Shown piece by piece: positions 1 to 9,241 of a DNA stretch of 64,000 nucleotides (its first letter is position 1; each line of letters starts with the position of its first letter). The position numbers and the translations under genes were made by a program. Source of the DNA: CBDBBY01 sp965205055. Its GTDB lineage: Bacteria; Pseudomonadota; Alphaproteobacteria; Rhodobacterales; Rhodobacteraceae. Location of the stretch: NCBI GenBank assembly GCA_965205055.1, contig OZ242030.1, positions 806,001 to 870,000 on the forward strand. The letters run 5' to 3'. Below the pieces are notes generated by a model, which worked only from the letters and a program-made list of their open reading frames with translations, made no database searches and was not told the DNA's origin.

Positions 1-720
1 CGAAGTCACCGGCTTGGCGGCGACATTCGACACGAGCGGGCAATTCGGCTCGGCGATTTCGGCATCTTCCAGCGCGGCTCGCATCGTTTCGGTCGCCGGT
101 TTCATGAGGCCGCAGTGGAACGGAGCGGATACCGGCAGCATGACCGCCCTTCTCGCGCCTCGTTCTTTGGCGATCTCAACAGCGCGCTCCACAGCGCTCC
201 GATGGCCCGAAACAACCACCTGCCTGGGGTCGTTGTCGTTTGCTGCCTCGCAAACTTCGCCTTGAGACGCCTCCCTCGCCACCTCGATGACGGCATCGTA
301 CCCCAAACCAAGCAAAGCCGCCATGGCGCCCTCTCCGACGGGGACCGCGTCCTGCATCGCTTTTCCGCGAATCTCCAGCAGGCGGGCCGCATCCGCCAAT
401 GCGATGGAACCGGCGGCGCAGAGAGCCGAATACTCTCCCAAACTATGTCCTGCTACGAAAGCAGGCCGGAATCGACTGCCATGCTCGGCGTCGATAGCTT
501 TAAGAACCGCGATCGAGGTGGCCAGCAGCGCCGGCTGCGCATTCGTCGTCAGCGTCAACTCTTCAATGGTTCCGGTCCAAATGATCTTCGACAAATCCCG
601 GCCCAAGGCATTGTCCACTTCGTCGAACACCTCGCGCGACTGCCGGTACTTTTCGGCAAGCGCCTTGCCCATCCCGACCGCTTGCGCGCCTTGCCCGGGA
701 AACACGAATGCTCTCTTCAA
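1..720 (-). CDS. fabD: Malonyl-CoA:ACP transacylase FabD (3' end outside window)
   Basis: Cytosolic enzyme that loads malonate onto acyl carrier protein for fatty-acid synthesis. The visible 240 codons start with KRAFVFPGQGAQAVGMGK, the usual FabD N-terminus. They carry the nucleophile motif GHSLGEYSALCAAG near residue 92 and the histidine region VSAPFHCGLM near residue 200. About 70 C-terminal residues lie beyond base 1. The start is TTG at 718-720, because a GGAGG Shine-Dalgarno sits five bases upstream and no ATG fits the conserved N-terminus. It is divergent from rpsF, an arrangement common in alphaproteobacteria. Function is certain by motif; the start codon is inferred. Confidence 0.93.
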   Translation of the reverse strand, partial: MKRAFVFPGQGAQAVGMGKALAEKYRQSREVFDEVDNALGRDLSKIIWTGTIEELTLTTNAQPALLATSIAVLKAIDAEHGSRFRPAFVAGHSLGEYSALCAAGSIALADAARLLEIRGKAMQDAVPVGEGAMAALLGLGYDAVIEVAREASQGEVCEAANDNDPRQVVVSGHRSAVERAVEIAKERGARRAVMLPVSAPFHCGLMKPATETMRAALEDAEIAEPNCPLVSNVAAKPVTS

Positions 721-978
721 TCAAACCTCCTTGGTTCACCGGCCTGCAAGTATCGATTGCGGACGGCACCGTCCATATTGAATTCAACGCGGATATTCAT
801 GCCGCCCTTGAAGCATTGTTCTGGAGGCCGTCGCAGAAAGACGTGCGGCTCCAGTTTGAATCACGGAATCGCCCGCTCGAGTCGCCCAGATCGGCTTGAC
901 GCCGAAGGATTTGCGATTGTGCGCCCGGCCAAAGTTCTCCGTGAATCAGTTTCAACTTTTTTTCAGCGCCATCCGGCT

Positions 979-1007
979 CTTGATTTCGCTGCCGCAGGGT
1001 ATATACG
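979..1007 (+). promoter_or_regulatory. Predicted housekeeping promoter of rpsF-rpsR-rplI
   Basis: CTTGAT (979-984) and TATACG (1002-1007) are separated by 17 bases, close to the alphaproteobacterial CTTGAC-N17-TATA pattern, about 100 bases before rpsF. This is the best match in the 386-base fabD/rpsF intergenic region, which otherwise shows no gene. Motif match only. Confidence 0.45.
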
Positions 1008-1106
1008 TGCGCTTCTTCCGTGCAACAAATTTAGTCGCGTTGCCTCTCGTGTGCGGTAACGGAAGAAACTCGCCGCACTTTGAAGCAACCGGAACAGGAA
1101 TGTACG

Positions 1107-1430
1107 ATGCCACTATACGAGCATGTTTTCATTGCGCGTCAAGACATATCGAACTCGCAAGCCGACGCTCTGACCAAGCAATTCGAGGAAATCCTGACCG
1201 AAAACGGCGGCGAAGTCGTCGGATCCGAGTATTGGGGCTTCAGAAAGCTTGCCTACAAGATCAAAAAGAACCGCAAGGGCCACTATATCTTTATGAAGAC
1301 GAAGGCGCCGCCTGCCGCGGTCCACGAAATGGAGCGCAGAATGGGCTTGCACGACGACGTCATGCGCGTGCTCACATTGAAGGTCAAGGAGCACAGCGAA
1401 ACTCCCTCCGCCATGCTTCAAAAACGCTGA
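1107..1430 (+). CDS. rpsF: 30S ribosomal protein S6
   Basis: Small-subunit protein that binds 16S rRNA together with S18. The 107 residues begin MPLYEHVFIARQDIS and contain EYWGFRKLAYKIKKNRKGHY, typical of S6. The ATG at 1107 is preceded by AGGAA with six-base spacing; an in-frame TTG at 1080 is less likely. It heads the operon with rpsR and rplI. The C-terminus (about ten residues after LTLKVKEH) is short compared with the long tails of some alphaproteobacterial S6 proteins. Confidence 0.97.
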   Translation: MPLYEHVFIARQDISNSQADALTKQFEEILTENGGEVVGSEYWGFRKLAYKIKKNRKGHYIFMKTKAPPAAVHEMERRMGLHDDVMRVLTLKVKEHSETPSAMLQKR

Positions 1431-1476
1431 ATGTTTCGGCTGCGCCCGACGATCATCCGACCAGGAGTGCTTTGAA

Positions 1477-1704
1477 ATGGTAAAGAAAACATTTTTCCGG
1501 CGTCGCAAGGTTTGTCCGTTCTCGGGAAGGAATGCCCCGAAAATCGACTACAAGGACGTCAAGCTTCTGCAACGCTACGTCTCCGAGCGAGGCAAAATCG
1601 TGCCGAGCCGCATCTCCGCCGTTTCCGCGAGGAAGCAGCGCGAACTGGCGCTGGCGATTAAAAGGGCCCGGTTTCTGGCCCTGCTGCCCTATTCGGTAAA
1701 ATAG
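1477..1704 (+). CDS. rpsR: 30S ribosomal protein S18
   Basis: Small-subunit protein that pairs with S6 on the 30S platform. It has 75 residues with the signature IDYKDVKLLQRYVSERGKI and the basic C-terminal helix KQRELALAIKRARFLALLPY. An AGGAG lies upstream of the ATG. It lies 46 bases after rpsF and 9 bases before rplI, so the three are co-transcribed. Confidence 0.97.
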   Translation: MVKKTFFRRRKVCPFSGRNAPKIDYKDVKLLQRYVSERGKIVPSRISAVSARKQRELALAIKRARFLALLPYSVK

Positions 1705-1713
1705 GAGGCACCG

Positions 1714-2343
1714 ATGCAGCTTATTCTCTTGGAGAAGGTGGCAAGTCTCGGCCTGATGGGCGATGTCGTGCGTGTCAAGCCGGGCTATGCGAGGAATTAT
1801 CTTCTTCCTCAAAGCAAAGCGCTTCGTTTCAGCGAAGAAAACCAAAAAATCTTTGAATCCAGAAAGCTGGAGCTGGAAGCTCGCAACTTGGAGCGGCGCA
1901 AAGATGCGGAAGGCGTCGCTGAAAAGCTGGAAGGCCGCGAATTCATCGTCATCAGATCGGCTTCGGATACGGGATCGCTGTACGGTTCGGTATCGAAGCG
2001 CGACATATCCGATGCCGCAGCTGAAGAAGGCGTCACACTCAACCGGCAGCAGATTGAATTGGCCCGTCCGATAAAGTTTCTGGGGATTCATGCCGTGCAG
2101 CTTTCCTTGCATCCCGAAGTCGAAGTCGAGCTGAAAATCAACGTCGCGCGTTCGCGCGACGAAGCCGCGCTGCAGTCCGAGGGCAAAACCATAGCGTCTC
2201 TGGCGGAAGAAATGGCGGAAGAGGACCGCCGCGAGCATGCCGAGATGTTCGATTCGATGGGAGCGGTCCTTCAGGAGGACGAGGAAGACGGGCATGCCGA
2301 GGAAGAGGATTCGCAGCCTGAAAGCGAGCTTCCGGCGGCTTGA
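1714..2343 (+). CDS. rplI: 50S ribosomal protein L9
   Basis: Large-subunit protein at the base of the L1 stalk. The 209 residues start MQLILLEKVASLGLMGD and carry the N-domain signature VKPGYARNYLLPQSKA, then a charged connecting helix and C-domain. The final 30 or so residues are an acidic tail rich in Glu and Asp, which makes the protein longer than the roughly 150-residue E. coli form; such extensions are common in alphaproteobacteria. Shine-Dalgarno GGAGG directly before the ATG. Last gene of the operon. Confidence 0.96.
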   Translation: MQLILLEKVASLGLMGDVVRVKPGYARNYLLPQSKALRFSEENQKIFESRKLELEARNLERRKDAEGVAEKLEGREFIVIRSASDTGSLYGSVSKRDISDAAAEEGVTLNRQQIELARPIKFLGIHAVQLSLHPEVEVELKINVARSRDEAALQSEGKTIASLAEEMAEEDRREHAEMFDSMGAVLQEDEEDGHAEEEDSQPESELPAA

Positions 2344-2628
2344 ACCAGCCAGATGGCATCTTCTTTGGCAGGCAGCCATCAACAGTTCCGGACATGGCGT
2401 CCATCGTTCGGAACTTGCCTCCCTCGTGCTGCGCGACGCGATAGAGTTCAGACCGGCGTCTTGATCCAGTTGAGGGCGTGATTTAGCTTTCCGCGAAAGT
2501 GCTTGACTCTCCGCCTTCCCTCCCTTGGCGAAGTTCACTATCCCGTGAGACTTTACGGCATCTGTTGACGCCATTTCATGATCGTAGCAGCGCCGACCCG
2601 GCACCCGGCATCAGTCGGAATCTTCAAC

Positions 2629-3068
2629 ATGCAAAGAAGTTCTTTGATGAGTTTTTGCAGACGGGCCATCATGGTTTGCATGTTGCTGGCGTTGGCGTCC
2701 TGCAGTGGAGGAAGTGGCAAAGCGGGAGGAGGTGAGCGAGGTGCTTCCGTTCGAAGCTTGATAGACAATGCCGCAAGTCTCGAGATGACTGATGCAATTG
2801 TTTCAGGGAGCCGAGTAAGAACCAATTGCTCCGGGACGGTGTGCGAATCAAGCCCAGATGCTGGAGATTGCAGCTTGGCGCCCAGACACGCGGAATGGCT
2901 GCTTGCCAACAGCGATACCGGCAGAGCCGAAAACACCAGACGCTCCGAAAGCGGGTCGGAAACATATATCTGAACGGGAATTTTTACGGGCCCAATGCGG
3001 AAGAGACCGCAGGCGTATTCGAATTCGAACTTGATTTCATATCGGGCGGCTGGTTTGCAAAAAAATGA
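2629..3068 (+). pseudogene. Relic of a TbpB-like beta-barrel lipoprotein
   Basis: The ATG at 2629 opens a lipoprotein signal (MVCMLLALASCSGGSG: hydrophobic stretch then lipobox LASC) in one frame. That frame stops at 2973 without a barrel. In a different frame, 2955-3068 encodes GNIYLNGNFYGPNAEETAG and a short end, which is the C-terminal FYGP...AG motif of transferrin-binding-protein-like beta-barrel lipoproteins. The two larger paralogues at 15113-21189 show the same order of parts. I read this as one gene that lost its middle and its frame. A short novel lipoprotein at 2629-2973 is the alternative. Confidence 0.55.
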
Positions 3069-3580
3069 ATGAGCAATGCCAGCTGACCGCATTGAGACCC
3101 TGCCGCGCGGAGCTGCAGGACTGTCTCGCCGACCATTCATCTCAATCTGATGGAGCAGCTCTCCCGATCTTCCGGATAGCAGATCCTGCGCTCGCAACTC
3201 GTCTAGCGGTCGGTCTTTAACGCGGTTGCGAGCTCAGGCATATCGCCCGCCCGCACAACGCATGCGCAATCAAATCGAGTGGTTGTTTTCGGATTCTGCG
3301 CAGGAAGCGCATCCCGGCAGTCAATTCTCTTCAGCAGAAGGCTCTCGTCGCCGGTCCGTTCGCAATTGCGCTGTTCGACCTGAATTGCATCAAGAGGCAG
3401 GCATTGGCGAGGTTGGAGCTGCCACGGGTATTCCGGAAAGCAATCGGCTAAACAGGCGAGCTGGAAACTCAATTCCGAGTATTCAAATTCCAGCCGATTC
3501 TTGATAGGCAAAGCCGATAAATTCGGCGATATCCGGCAACCCTCGAATTGGCTGAAACTTGCGACATAGGAGGAAGAACT
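3069..3580. other. Intergenic region, no gene seen
   Basis: No frame here shows recognisable protein sequence. The only structure noticed is a hairpin with 8-bp perfect arms, CTCGCAAC (3192-3199) and GTTGCGAG (3225-3232), with no following T-run. The region ends with the acs ribosome-binding site TAGGAGG. Confidence 0.4.
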
Positions 3581-5527
3581 ATGACTGGCATCTTGAATCC
3601 GCATGCTGATTTCGTGTCGAAGGCAAGAATTAATGCCGAGCAATTTCAATCTCTCTACAAGCAATCCATGGAAGATCAGGAAGGCTTCTGGAGCGAGGTC
3701 GCGCGGAACATCGATTGGATCAAGCCCTTTGCGAAGGTGAAGAACGTCAATTTCAACAGCCCGGACATATCGATCAAGTGGTTCGAAGACGGAACGCTGA
3801 ATGTATCCGCGAATTGCCTGGACAGGCATCTTGTGACCAGAGGCGACAAGACCGCGATCATCTGGGAACCGGACGATCCACGGATGGATTCGAAGCACGT
3901 CAGTTACCGCGAACTTCACGAGCAAACCTGCCGAATGGCCAACGTCTTGAAGCGACTTGGCGTATCCAGAGGCGACCGGGTCGTAATCTACTTGCCAATG
4001 ATCCCTGAAGCTGCGGTCGCAATGCTGGCATGCGCGAGGATTGGCGCCATGCACTCCGTCGTTTTCGCCGGATTCAGCGCCGATGCGCTTGCGAATCGGA
4101 TCAGCAACGCGGGCGCGAAACTGGTGATCACGGCCGACGAAGCCCCCCGCGGCGGCAAGACAACCCCGCTGAAGGCCAACGCCGACCGAGCTTTGGAGCA
4201 TTGCAGCGACGATGTGCAGCTCCTCGTCGTGAAACGCACCGGCAATGCCGTCTCTTGGAATGATGATCGCGATCATGATTGCACGGCCTTGCTAGCCGAC
4301 GCGTCTCCCGAATGTCCCGTCATGGAGATTGGCGCGGAGGAGCCGCTGTTCATTCTTTATACTTCAGGTTCGACGGGGCAGCCTAAAGGGGTGGTGCACA
4401 CATCCGGAGGCTATCTCGTCTTCGCGGCATACACCCACCAGACCGTATTCGATTATCGGGAGGGCGACGTCTACTGGTGCACGGCTGACGTGGGATGGGT
4501 AACGGGCCACAGCTACATCGTGTACGGCCCGCTGGCCAACGGAGCGACGACGCTGATGTTCGAGGGCGTGCCGACTTTCCCCGACTTCTCGCGCTTCTGG
4601 CAAATCTGCGACAAACATCAGGTCAATCAATTCTATACAGCTCCGACGGCGATCAGGGCGCTCATGGGCAAAGGCGACCAGTGGGTCAAGAAATGCGATC
4701 TAGGTTCGCTTCGAGTGCTCGGAACGGTCGGAGAGCCAATCAATCCGGAAGCTTGGCGTTGGTATTTCAATATAGTCGGCAAGTCCCGTTGTCCGATCGT
4801 GGACACTTGGTGGCAGACTGAAACCGGCGGACATCTCATCACGTCTTTGCCCGGCGCCATGCCCATGAAGCCGGGTTCGGCCGCAAAGCCGTTTTTCGGC
4901 GTTGAACCTGTCGTTGTCGACCCGGCGACGGGCAGTGAGATCGGGAGTACGGAGGCATCGGGAGTGCTATGCATCAAGGATAGCTGGCCCGGCCAGATGC
5001 GCACGATCTACGGGAATCACCAAAGATTTGTGGAGACGTATTTCAGCCAGTATCCCGGACTCTACTTCACGGGGGACGGATGCATTCGCGATGCCGACGG
5101 ATATTACTGGATCACGGGGCGAGTTGACGATGTGTTGAACGTTTCGGGACACCGTTTGGGAACAGCCGAGATCGAAAGCGCGCTGGTGCAGCACAAGGAC
5201 GTGGCTGAATCTGCCGTGGTCGGTTATCCGCATGATGTCAAAGGCCAAGGCATATACGCGTATGTCACTCTGAACGTCGGGGTCGAGCCATCCGACGAAT
5301 TGAAAGCGGAACTGGTTGCGATGGTCAGATCGGAAATCGGCCCGATCGCCAGACCGGACTATTTGCAATGGTCCCCGAATCTCCCAAAGACCCGTTCCGG
5401 CAAAATCATGCGCCGGATACTGCGCAAAATCGCTGAAAACGACTTTGGCGCGCTGGGCGACACCTCGACGCTGGCCGAGCCCGAAGTCGTGGACGACCTC
5501 ATTGCCAGCCGCTTGAACCGCGCTTGA
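3581..5527 (+). CDS. acsA: Acetyl-CoA synthetase (AMP-forming)
   Basis: Cytosolic enzyme that activates acetate to acetyl-CoA through acetyl-AMP. It has 648 residues, the usual Acs length. The AMP-binding loop YTSGSTGQPKGVVH is near residue 260, DTWWQTETGG near 410, YFTGDGCIRDADGYYWITGR near 495, and the acetylatable lysine motif PKTRSGKIMRR near 603. ATG 3581 was chosen because TAGGAGGAAG sits directly upstream; an earlier in-frame ATG at 3548 lacks this. Single-gene unit with no acs-linked regulator next to it. Confidence 0.97.
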   Translation: MTGILNPHADFVSKARINAEQFQSLYKQSMEDQEGFWSEVARNIDWIKPFAKVKNVNFNSPDISIKWFEDGTLNVSANCLDRHLVTRGDKTAIIWEPDDPRMDSKHVSYRELHEQTCRMANVLKRLGVSRGDRVVIYLPMIPEAAVAMLACARIGAMHSVVFAGFSADALANRISNAGAKLVITADEAPRGGKTTPLKANADRALEHCSDDVQLLVVKRTGNAVSWNDDRDHDCTALLADASPECPVMEIGAEEPLFILYTSGSTGQPKGVVHTSGGYLVFAAYTHQTVFDYREGDVYWCTADVGWVTGHSYIVYGPLANGATTLMFEGVPTFPDFSRFWQICDKHQVNQFYTAPTAIRALMGKGDQWVKKCDLGSLRVLGTVGEPINPEAWRWYFNIVGKSRCPIVDTWWQTETGGHLITSLPGAMPMKPGSAAKPFFGVEPVVVDPATGSEIGSTEASGVLCIKDSWPGQMRTIYGNHQRFVETYFSQYPGLYFTGDGCIRDADGYYWITGRVDDVLNVSGHRLGTAEIESALVQHKDVAESAVVGYPHDVKGQGIYAYVTLNVGVEPSDELKAELVAMVRSEIGPIARPDYLQWSPNLPKTRSGKIMRRILRKIAENDFGALGDTSTLAEPEVVDDLIASRLNRA

Positions 5528-5683
5528 CCGCAATTCCAAGCAGGCAACCACGACAAGAAACGGAGCATTCCTTCGGTGCAGCATAGCCGGACTCATGCCC
5601 GAAGCCACTCCGAGCGGCGGCGCAATATTCGACTGCGGAACCGAGCAGTCCTTTTTTCAACGAAATAGGCGCGATACAAATTT

Positions 5684-6385
5684 ATGGCTCCAAGAGATGT
5701 TCAAATTGCGCCGTCGATCCTTAGCGCCGATGCTGCGGATCTCGCGCGCGAGTGCGCCGCACTTCAAGATGCCGGGTGCGACTGGATCCATTTTGATGCG
5801 ATGGACGGGCATTTCGTGCCCAACCTGACTTTTGGCGCTCGCACTTGCGCCGCGATTCGACCTCATGTCCAATCGCTCTTGGATGTCCACCTGATGATAT
5901 CGCCGGTGGATCCTTTGGTCGGCTCGTTTGTCGAAGCCGGCGCAGACATTATTACCGTGCATGTTGAATCAGGACCTCACATCCACCGGACCTTGCAAAA
6001 CATAAGATCAATGGGATGCCGCCCAGGAATTGCGCTGAACCCCGGCACTCCGGCCTCGGCGATATCGAACCTTTTGGATGTCGTCGATCTTGTATGCGTC
6101 ATGACGGTTAATCCGGGATTCGGCGGTCAGGATTTCATCAGGAGTCAGATTGCGAAAATCGAGGAGATCGCGCGAATGATTGGCGACCTGCCCGTGCATT
6201 TGGAGGTTGACGGCGGGATATCGAAAGAGACGGCAGTGCTTGCGACGCAAGCTGGGGCCGACGTGCTGGTCGCAGGCACGTCAGTTTTCGAGGGCGGCTC
6301 TGCCGATGAAGCGGAAGTCTATCGACAGAACATCCTTGACCTTCGCACCGCAGCTGTCGAAGGCGCTGGCGACACGAGCCAGTAA
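5684..6385 (+). CDS. rpe: Ribulose-phosphate 3-epimerase
   Basis: Interconverts ribulose-5-phosphate and xylulose-5-phosphate in the pentose phosphate or Calvin cycle. The 233 residues form a TIM barrel with APSILSAD (start of strand 1), HFDAMDGHFVPNLTFG (metal His/Asp), LDVHLMI, MTVNPGFGGQ and EVDGGI, all diagnostic. The C-terminal 15 residues (AAVEGAGDTSQ) are unconserved. Followed after 87 bases by a thioredoxin-fold gene on the same strand. Confidence 0.96.
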   Translation: MAPRDVQIAPSILSADAADLARECAALQDAGCDWIHFDAMDGHFVPNLTFGARTCAAIRPHVQSLLDVHLMISPVDPLVGSFVEAGADIITVHVESGPHIHRTLQNIRSMGCRPGIALNPGTPASAISNLLDVVDLVCVMTVNPGFGGQDFIRSQIAKIEEIARMIGDLPVHLEVDGGISKETAVLATQAGADVLVAGTSVFEGGSADEAEVYRQNILDLRTAAVEGAGDTSQ

Positions 6386-6472
6386 TCCGGCTTCCGTTGC
6401 AGAATCTGGACAATGCGGGAGTTCGCGCTCATATATTGCTCGATGCAGAAAATTTTGAAGTAGGACAGACAG

Positions 6473-7021
6473 ATGGCTGAACATTCTCCGGTTTGCGATT
6501 TCGGATGGAAAGCGCCCGAATTCAAACTGCCGTCGACCGACGGCAGACAATTGTCGCTGAGCGACATCGCGGGCGAGAACGGCACTCTCGTCACGTTCAT
6601 CTGCAACCATTGCCCTTACGTCCACGCGGTGATCGACAGGCTGATTGCCGAGGTCTCCGCGCTGGAGAAATTCGGAATCGGCGCGGCTGCGATCTGTTCT
6701 AACGATGCAACGAATTATCCGGATGATTCCTTTCCGAACATGGTGAAATTCGCGAAGAGAAACAGGTTCAATTTCCCTTACCTGCACGACGAGGACCAAT
6801 CGGTGGCGAGGGCTTACGGCGCAAGCTGCACGCCGGATTTCTTCGGGTTCAATTCAAGGAATGAACTTCAATATCGGGGCCGGCTGGACAGTGCTCGGCA
6901 AGCCGGGCGTTCCGAAGATACCCGCCGCGAACTTTACGAGGCGATGGTCGGGATATCGAAAACTGGCAACGGCCCCGAACACCAAATTCCTTCGATGGGT
7001 TGCTCCATCAAGTGGAAATGA
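6473..7021 (+). CDS. Thioredoxin-fold (PRX-like) protein with CNHC motif
   Basis: 182-residue redoxin/AhpC-TSA-like protein. It contains TFICNHCPYVHAVIDRL, in which CxxC occupies the thioredoxin active-site position near residues 44-47, followed by AICSNDATNYPDDS, FPYLHDEDQSVARAYGA and CTPDFFGF, and then YRGRLDSAR. This is the pattern of the peroxiredoxin-like family that resembles thioredoxin family proteins of unknown substrate. A disulfide or peroxide-handling role is likely but not proven. No signal peptide, so cytosolic. Shine-Dalgarno is weak. Confidence 0.85.
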   Translation: MAEHSPVCDFGWKAPEFKLPSTDGRQLSLSDIAGENGTLVTFICNHCPYVHAVIDRLIAEVSALEKFGIGAAAICSNDATNYPDDSFPNMVKFAKRNRFNFPYLHDEDQSVARAYGASCTPDFFGFNSRNELQYRGRLDSARQAGRSEDTRRELYEAMVGISKTGNGPEHQIPSMGCSIKWK

Positions 7022-7092
7022 AGCCATCGAAACCTTTGCCACGAATTGAACCAGCGGAGTGACTTTCTCAGTCCGCGACGCTTCAAGGATCG

Positions 7093-8208
7093 TCATACCC
7101 CGCCCCAGATTTCTTCGGCTGTCTTGACGACAAGCTCCAATTTTTTCCATTGCTCGTATTCGGTAAGCTTGTTGCCTTCTTCCGTTGAAGCAAACCCGCA
7201 TTGCGGCGCGATGCCCAGTTGCTCGATGTCCGCATGTTTCGAAGCTTCGTCGAATTTCCTTTTCAGGTCATCGACCGATTCCAGTTCTCCCGATTTCGTC
7301 GTGATGAACCCCGGCAGCACGCGTTGTTTTCCGCGCGGCAGGAGACTGAGCGGCTCCAGCCCGCCAGCTCGCTCCGTGTCGTACTCCATGAAGAAGACGT
7401 CGACGCCGGTTTTGTTGAAAATGGCGGCGGCGGCGGGGTCGTAGCCGCCGGCCGCCGCGTGAGCGGACTGAAAGTTGCCTCGGCACATATGCATCGCGAT
7501 CGTCAGATCATCCGGCCGGTCCTTGATTGCCTCATTCATCATCCATGCGTATCGATCAATCAGCCAATCAGGATCTTGGCCCAGATCCCGCTTGGCATTC
7601 CGGTGCACCGGATCGCAAAGGTACGCAAAGAAAATATCGTCCATCTGCAAGTAACGGCATCCGACTTCATAGAACGCATTCAATGCATCGCGATAGACGG
7701 CGGCAATATCGGCGAACAAAATATTCAAGTCTTGGTATTCTTGCGGAAGGATGTCTTCCAGCGCCACTCGGAAATGGCAACAGCTGGGCCCGGGAATTGA
7801 AATCTTGGGCAGCACGGACGTGTTGTCGGCCACGAATTGAAAATGCTCCAACATCGGGTGGTCGCCTGGAAAGCCGAGCTTTCCGGAGATGACCGGAAAA
7901 ATCGGGCGCAAATTTACGCCGGCGAATCGGACGCCTTCATCCTTTTCCACAAGATCCAAGCCGTCCAGCATTCCCATGAAGTCATAGTGCCAAAAGGATC
8001 TGCGGCATTCGCCATCCGTGACGCATCTAAGCCCGATACTTTCCTGAGTCCTGATGGCAGCCTTTATCGCGTCATCTTCCGCACGCTTGAGCTCTTCGTT
8101 GCAAATGCCGTCATTGTCTCGATGTCTTTTTCGCAGCTCCGCCACTGCAGACGGGCGCAGCAAGCTTCCAACATGATCCGCCCTGAATGGCGCGGCATTG
8201 TCGCTCAT
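7093..8208 (-). CDS. MetE C-terminal-like (cobalamin-independent methionine synthase family) methyltransferase
   Basis: 371 residues corresponding to the C-terminal catalytic half of MetE, as in the stand-alone YxjG/YxjH type. It begins FRADHVGSLLRP, the usual family N-terminus. Candidate zinc ligands are His and Cys in AMHMCRGN (near residue 240) and Cys in APQCGFAST (near 340). The family transfers a methyl group to homocysteine or a related thiol, but the donor used by stand-alone forms is often unknown. No SAM riboswitch is recognised upstream. Convergent with the thioredoxin-fold gene. Confidence 0.85.
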   Translation of the reverse strand: MSDNAAPFRADHVGSLLRPSAVAELRKRHRDNDGICNEELKRAEDDAIKAAIRTQESIGLRCVTDGECRRSFWHYDFMGMLDGLDLVEKDEGVRFAGVNLRPIFPVISGKLGFPGDHPMLEHFQFVADNTSVLPKISIPGPSCCHFRVALEDILPQEYQDLNILFADIAAVYRDALNAFYEVGCRYLQMDDIFFAYLCDPVHRNAKRDLGQDPDWLIDRYAWMMNEAIKDRPDDLTIAMHMCRGNFQSAHAAAGGYDPAAAAIFNKTGVDVFFMEYDTERAGGLEPLSLLPRGKQRVLPGFITTKSGELESVDDLKRKFDEASKHADIEQLGIAPQCGFASTEEGNKLTEYEQWKKLELVVKTAEEIWGGV

Positions 8209-8674
8209 CCTTGTATCCTTTCTTCACGATTCCGTTCATCCGCCCTCACCTGCCCGGACGTATGCATGCGAGTCTTCCCAACCAGTTCCGCCGACAAGAA
8301 TGAACTTTGCCAAACTGCGGACGCGATATCAAGAAATCAAATGGAACTGGTTTTCAATGCGCCTTTTCAGCAAGAAAAATGCGAGCGGCGAAGCCAAAAC
8401 AAATAGAAAATTTAAGGATGCTCAGCACCCGATTGGAATTCCAAAAAAGATTGATGTGAAGCACATTTCATTGTATTCAAGATAACATTCATGCCGCACG
8501 GCAAAATGAATCGGCCACGATCCAGAGGCCATCATCAGGCCCAACAATCTTCCGCAGGTTCTCGATTGGAACGGCATCCATGTGGTCGGCATTGCGGAAC
8601 GGCCGCCCGCGGAACTTGATCACATTTTCATGTCCGAAATGGGTGCCAGCGGCGGACCGGTTGGCCATGGCCTC
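8209..8674. other. Intergenic region, no gene seen
   Basis: AT-richer stretch upstream of the MetE-like gene. Short open frames show no family resemblance. The right part abuts the brnA relic. Confidence 0.4.
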
Positions 8675-8971
8675 TCATTGTTTCGCGTTCAGCATTGCCT
8701 GTCACGGGATGGCGTTCATGCGGGATTGGCAGCCCTTGCCTCCGGCATTTAGCCAAGCCAGCACATCGGAGTCCAGACGGGTCTTGATCTGCTACTTGAC
8801 CGGACAGTAATGCCTGTGCCGTTTCATCTCTGCGATCTGTGCGTCGGTCAGCTCGGGAATATCGCTCGTGTCGACCTCATCGTCGGGCTTCGCGGCCAAG
8901 CGTTTGAGGTTCTCCTTCTGTGCTTCCGTCAAAGGCGGGAGCGTATCGCGTGCATTTTTAACCGTCTTCAT
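8675..8971 (-). pseudogene. brnA: BrnA antitoxin pseudogene (two in-frame stops)
   Basis: From the ATG at 8969-8971 the frame reads a BrnA-type antitoxin. It has a charged N-terminal part with DIPELTDAQIAEMKRH, then a ribbon-helix-helix region QIKTRLDSDVLAWLNA, then CQSRMNAIP and QAMLNAKQ. A TAG at 8792-8794 and a TGA at 8702-8704 interrupt it. The intact family has the same order (LTDeEIea...iSIRLDaDVLeWf...YQTRINavLR). It overlaps the end of the brnT relic, as in real brnTA operons. Non-functional unless both stops are read through. Confidence 0.75.
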
Positions 8972-9133
8972 ATCGTTTTCTTTCTTTATGCGTTGCGGAA
9001 CGAGCCGAAATGATGCGGGTCAGCTCGACTGGCTCATCCGTCGGCCCCTTTCCGTTAACGTGTGGGCTGCCAGAACTACGGTCAGCCCGTCGATCCGGCC
9101 AACCGACTGCCGACCGTAGCTCTCCACAACCTC
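8958..9133 (-). pseudogene. brnT: BrnT toxin relic (frameshifted)
   Basis: Upstream of brnA on the same strand, one frame encodes EVVESYGRQSVGRIDGLTVV and continues LAAHT (about 9062-9133). A second frame then gives ELTRIISARSATHKERKRYE and a stop at 8958. Together they reproduce the BrnT C-terminal half (YGE.R...iG..dGrlvvVvyT...IRIISARkA...ERr.YE), separated by one frameshift. The N-terminal start is not recognisable. BrnT is a RelE-fold ribonuclease; this copy cannot make one. Confidence 0.65.
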
Positions 9134-9241
9134 AGGACAGCTCGATCAATCAAAGGAAACACGCATCCCCAAATTTTTCAATACAAAAACTGAGGAAAGA
9201 TTGCTTCAGAATACGAAGGTTTCAAATTTGACGGCTGCGCA

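Noticed and set aside
3192..3232. Hairpin CTCGCAAC...GTTGCGAG considered as a terminator or riboswitch
   Set aside because: The loop is long, no T-run follows, and no gene directly upstream would need termination here.
3203..4276. 357-codon open frame on the minus strand over the start of acs
   Set aside because: It lies antisense to strongly conserved acetyl-CoA synthetase codons and shows no family motif; GC-rich antisense frames are often open by chance.
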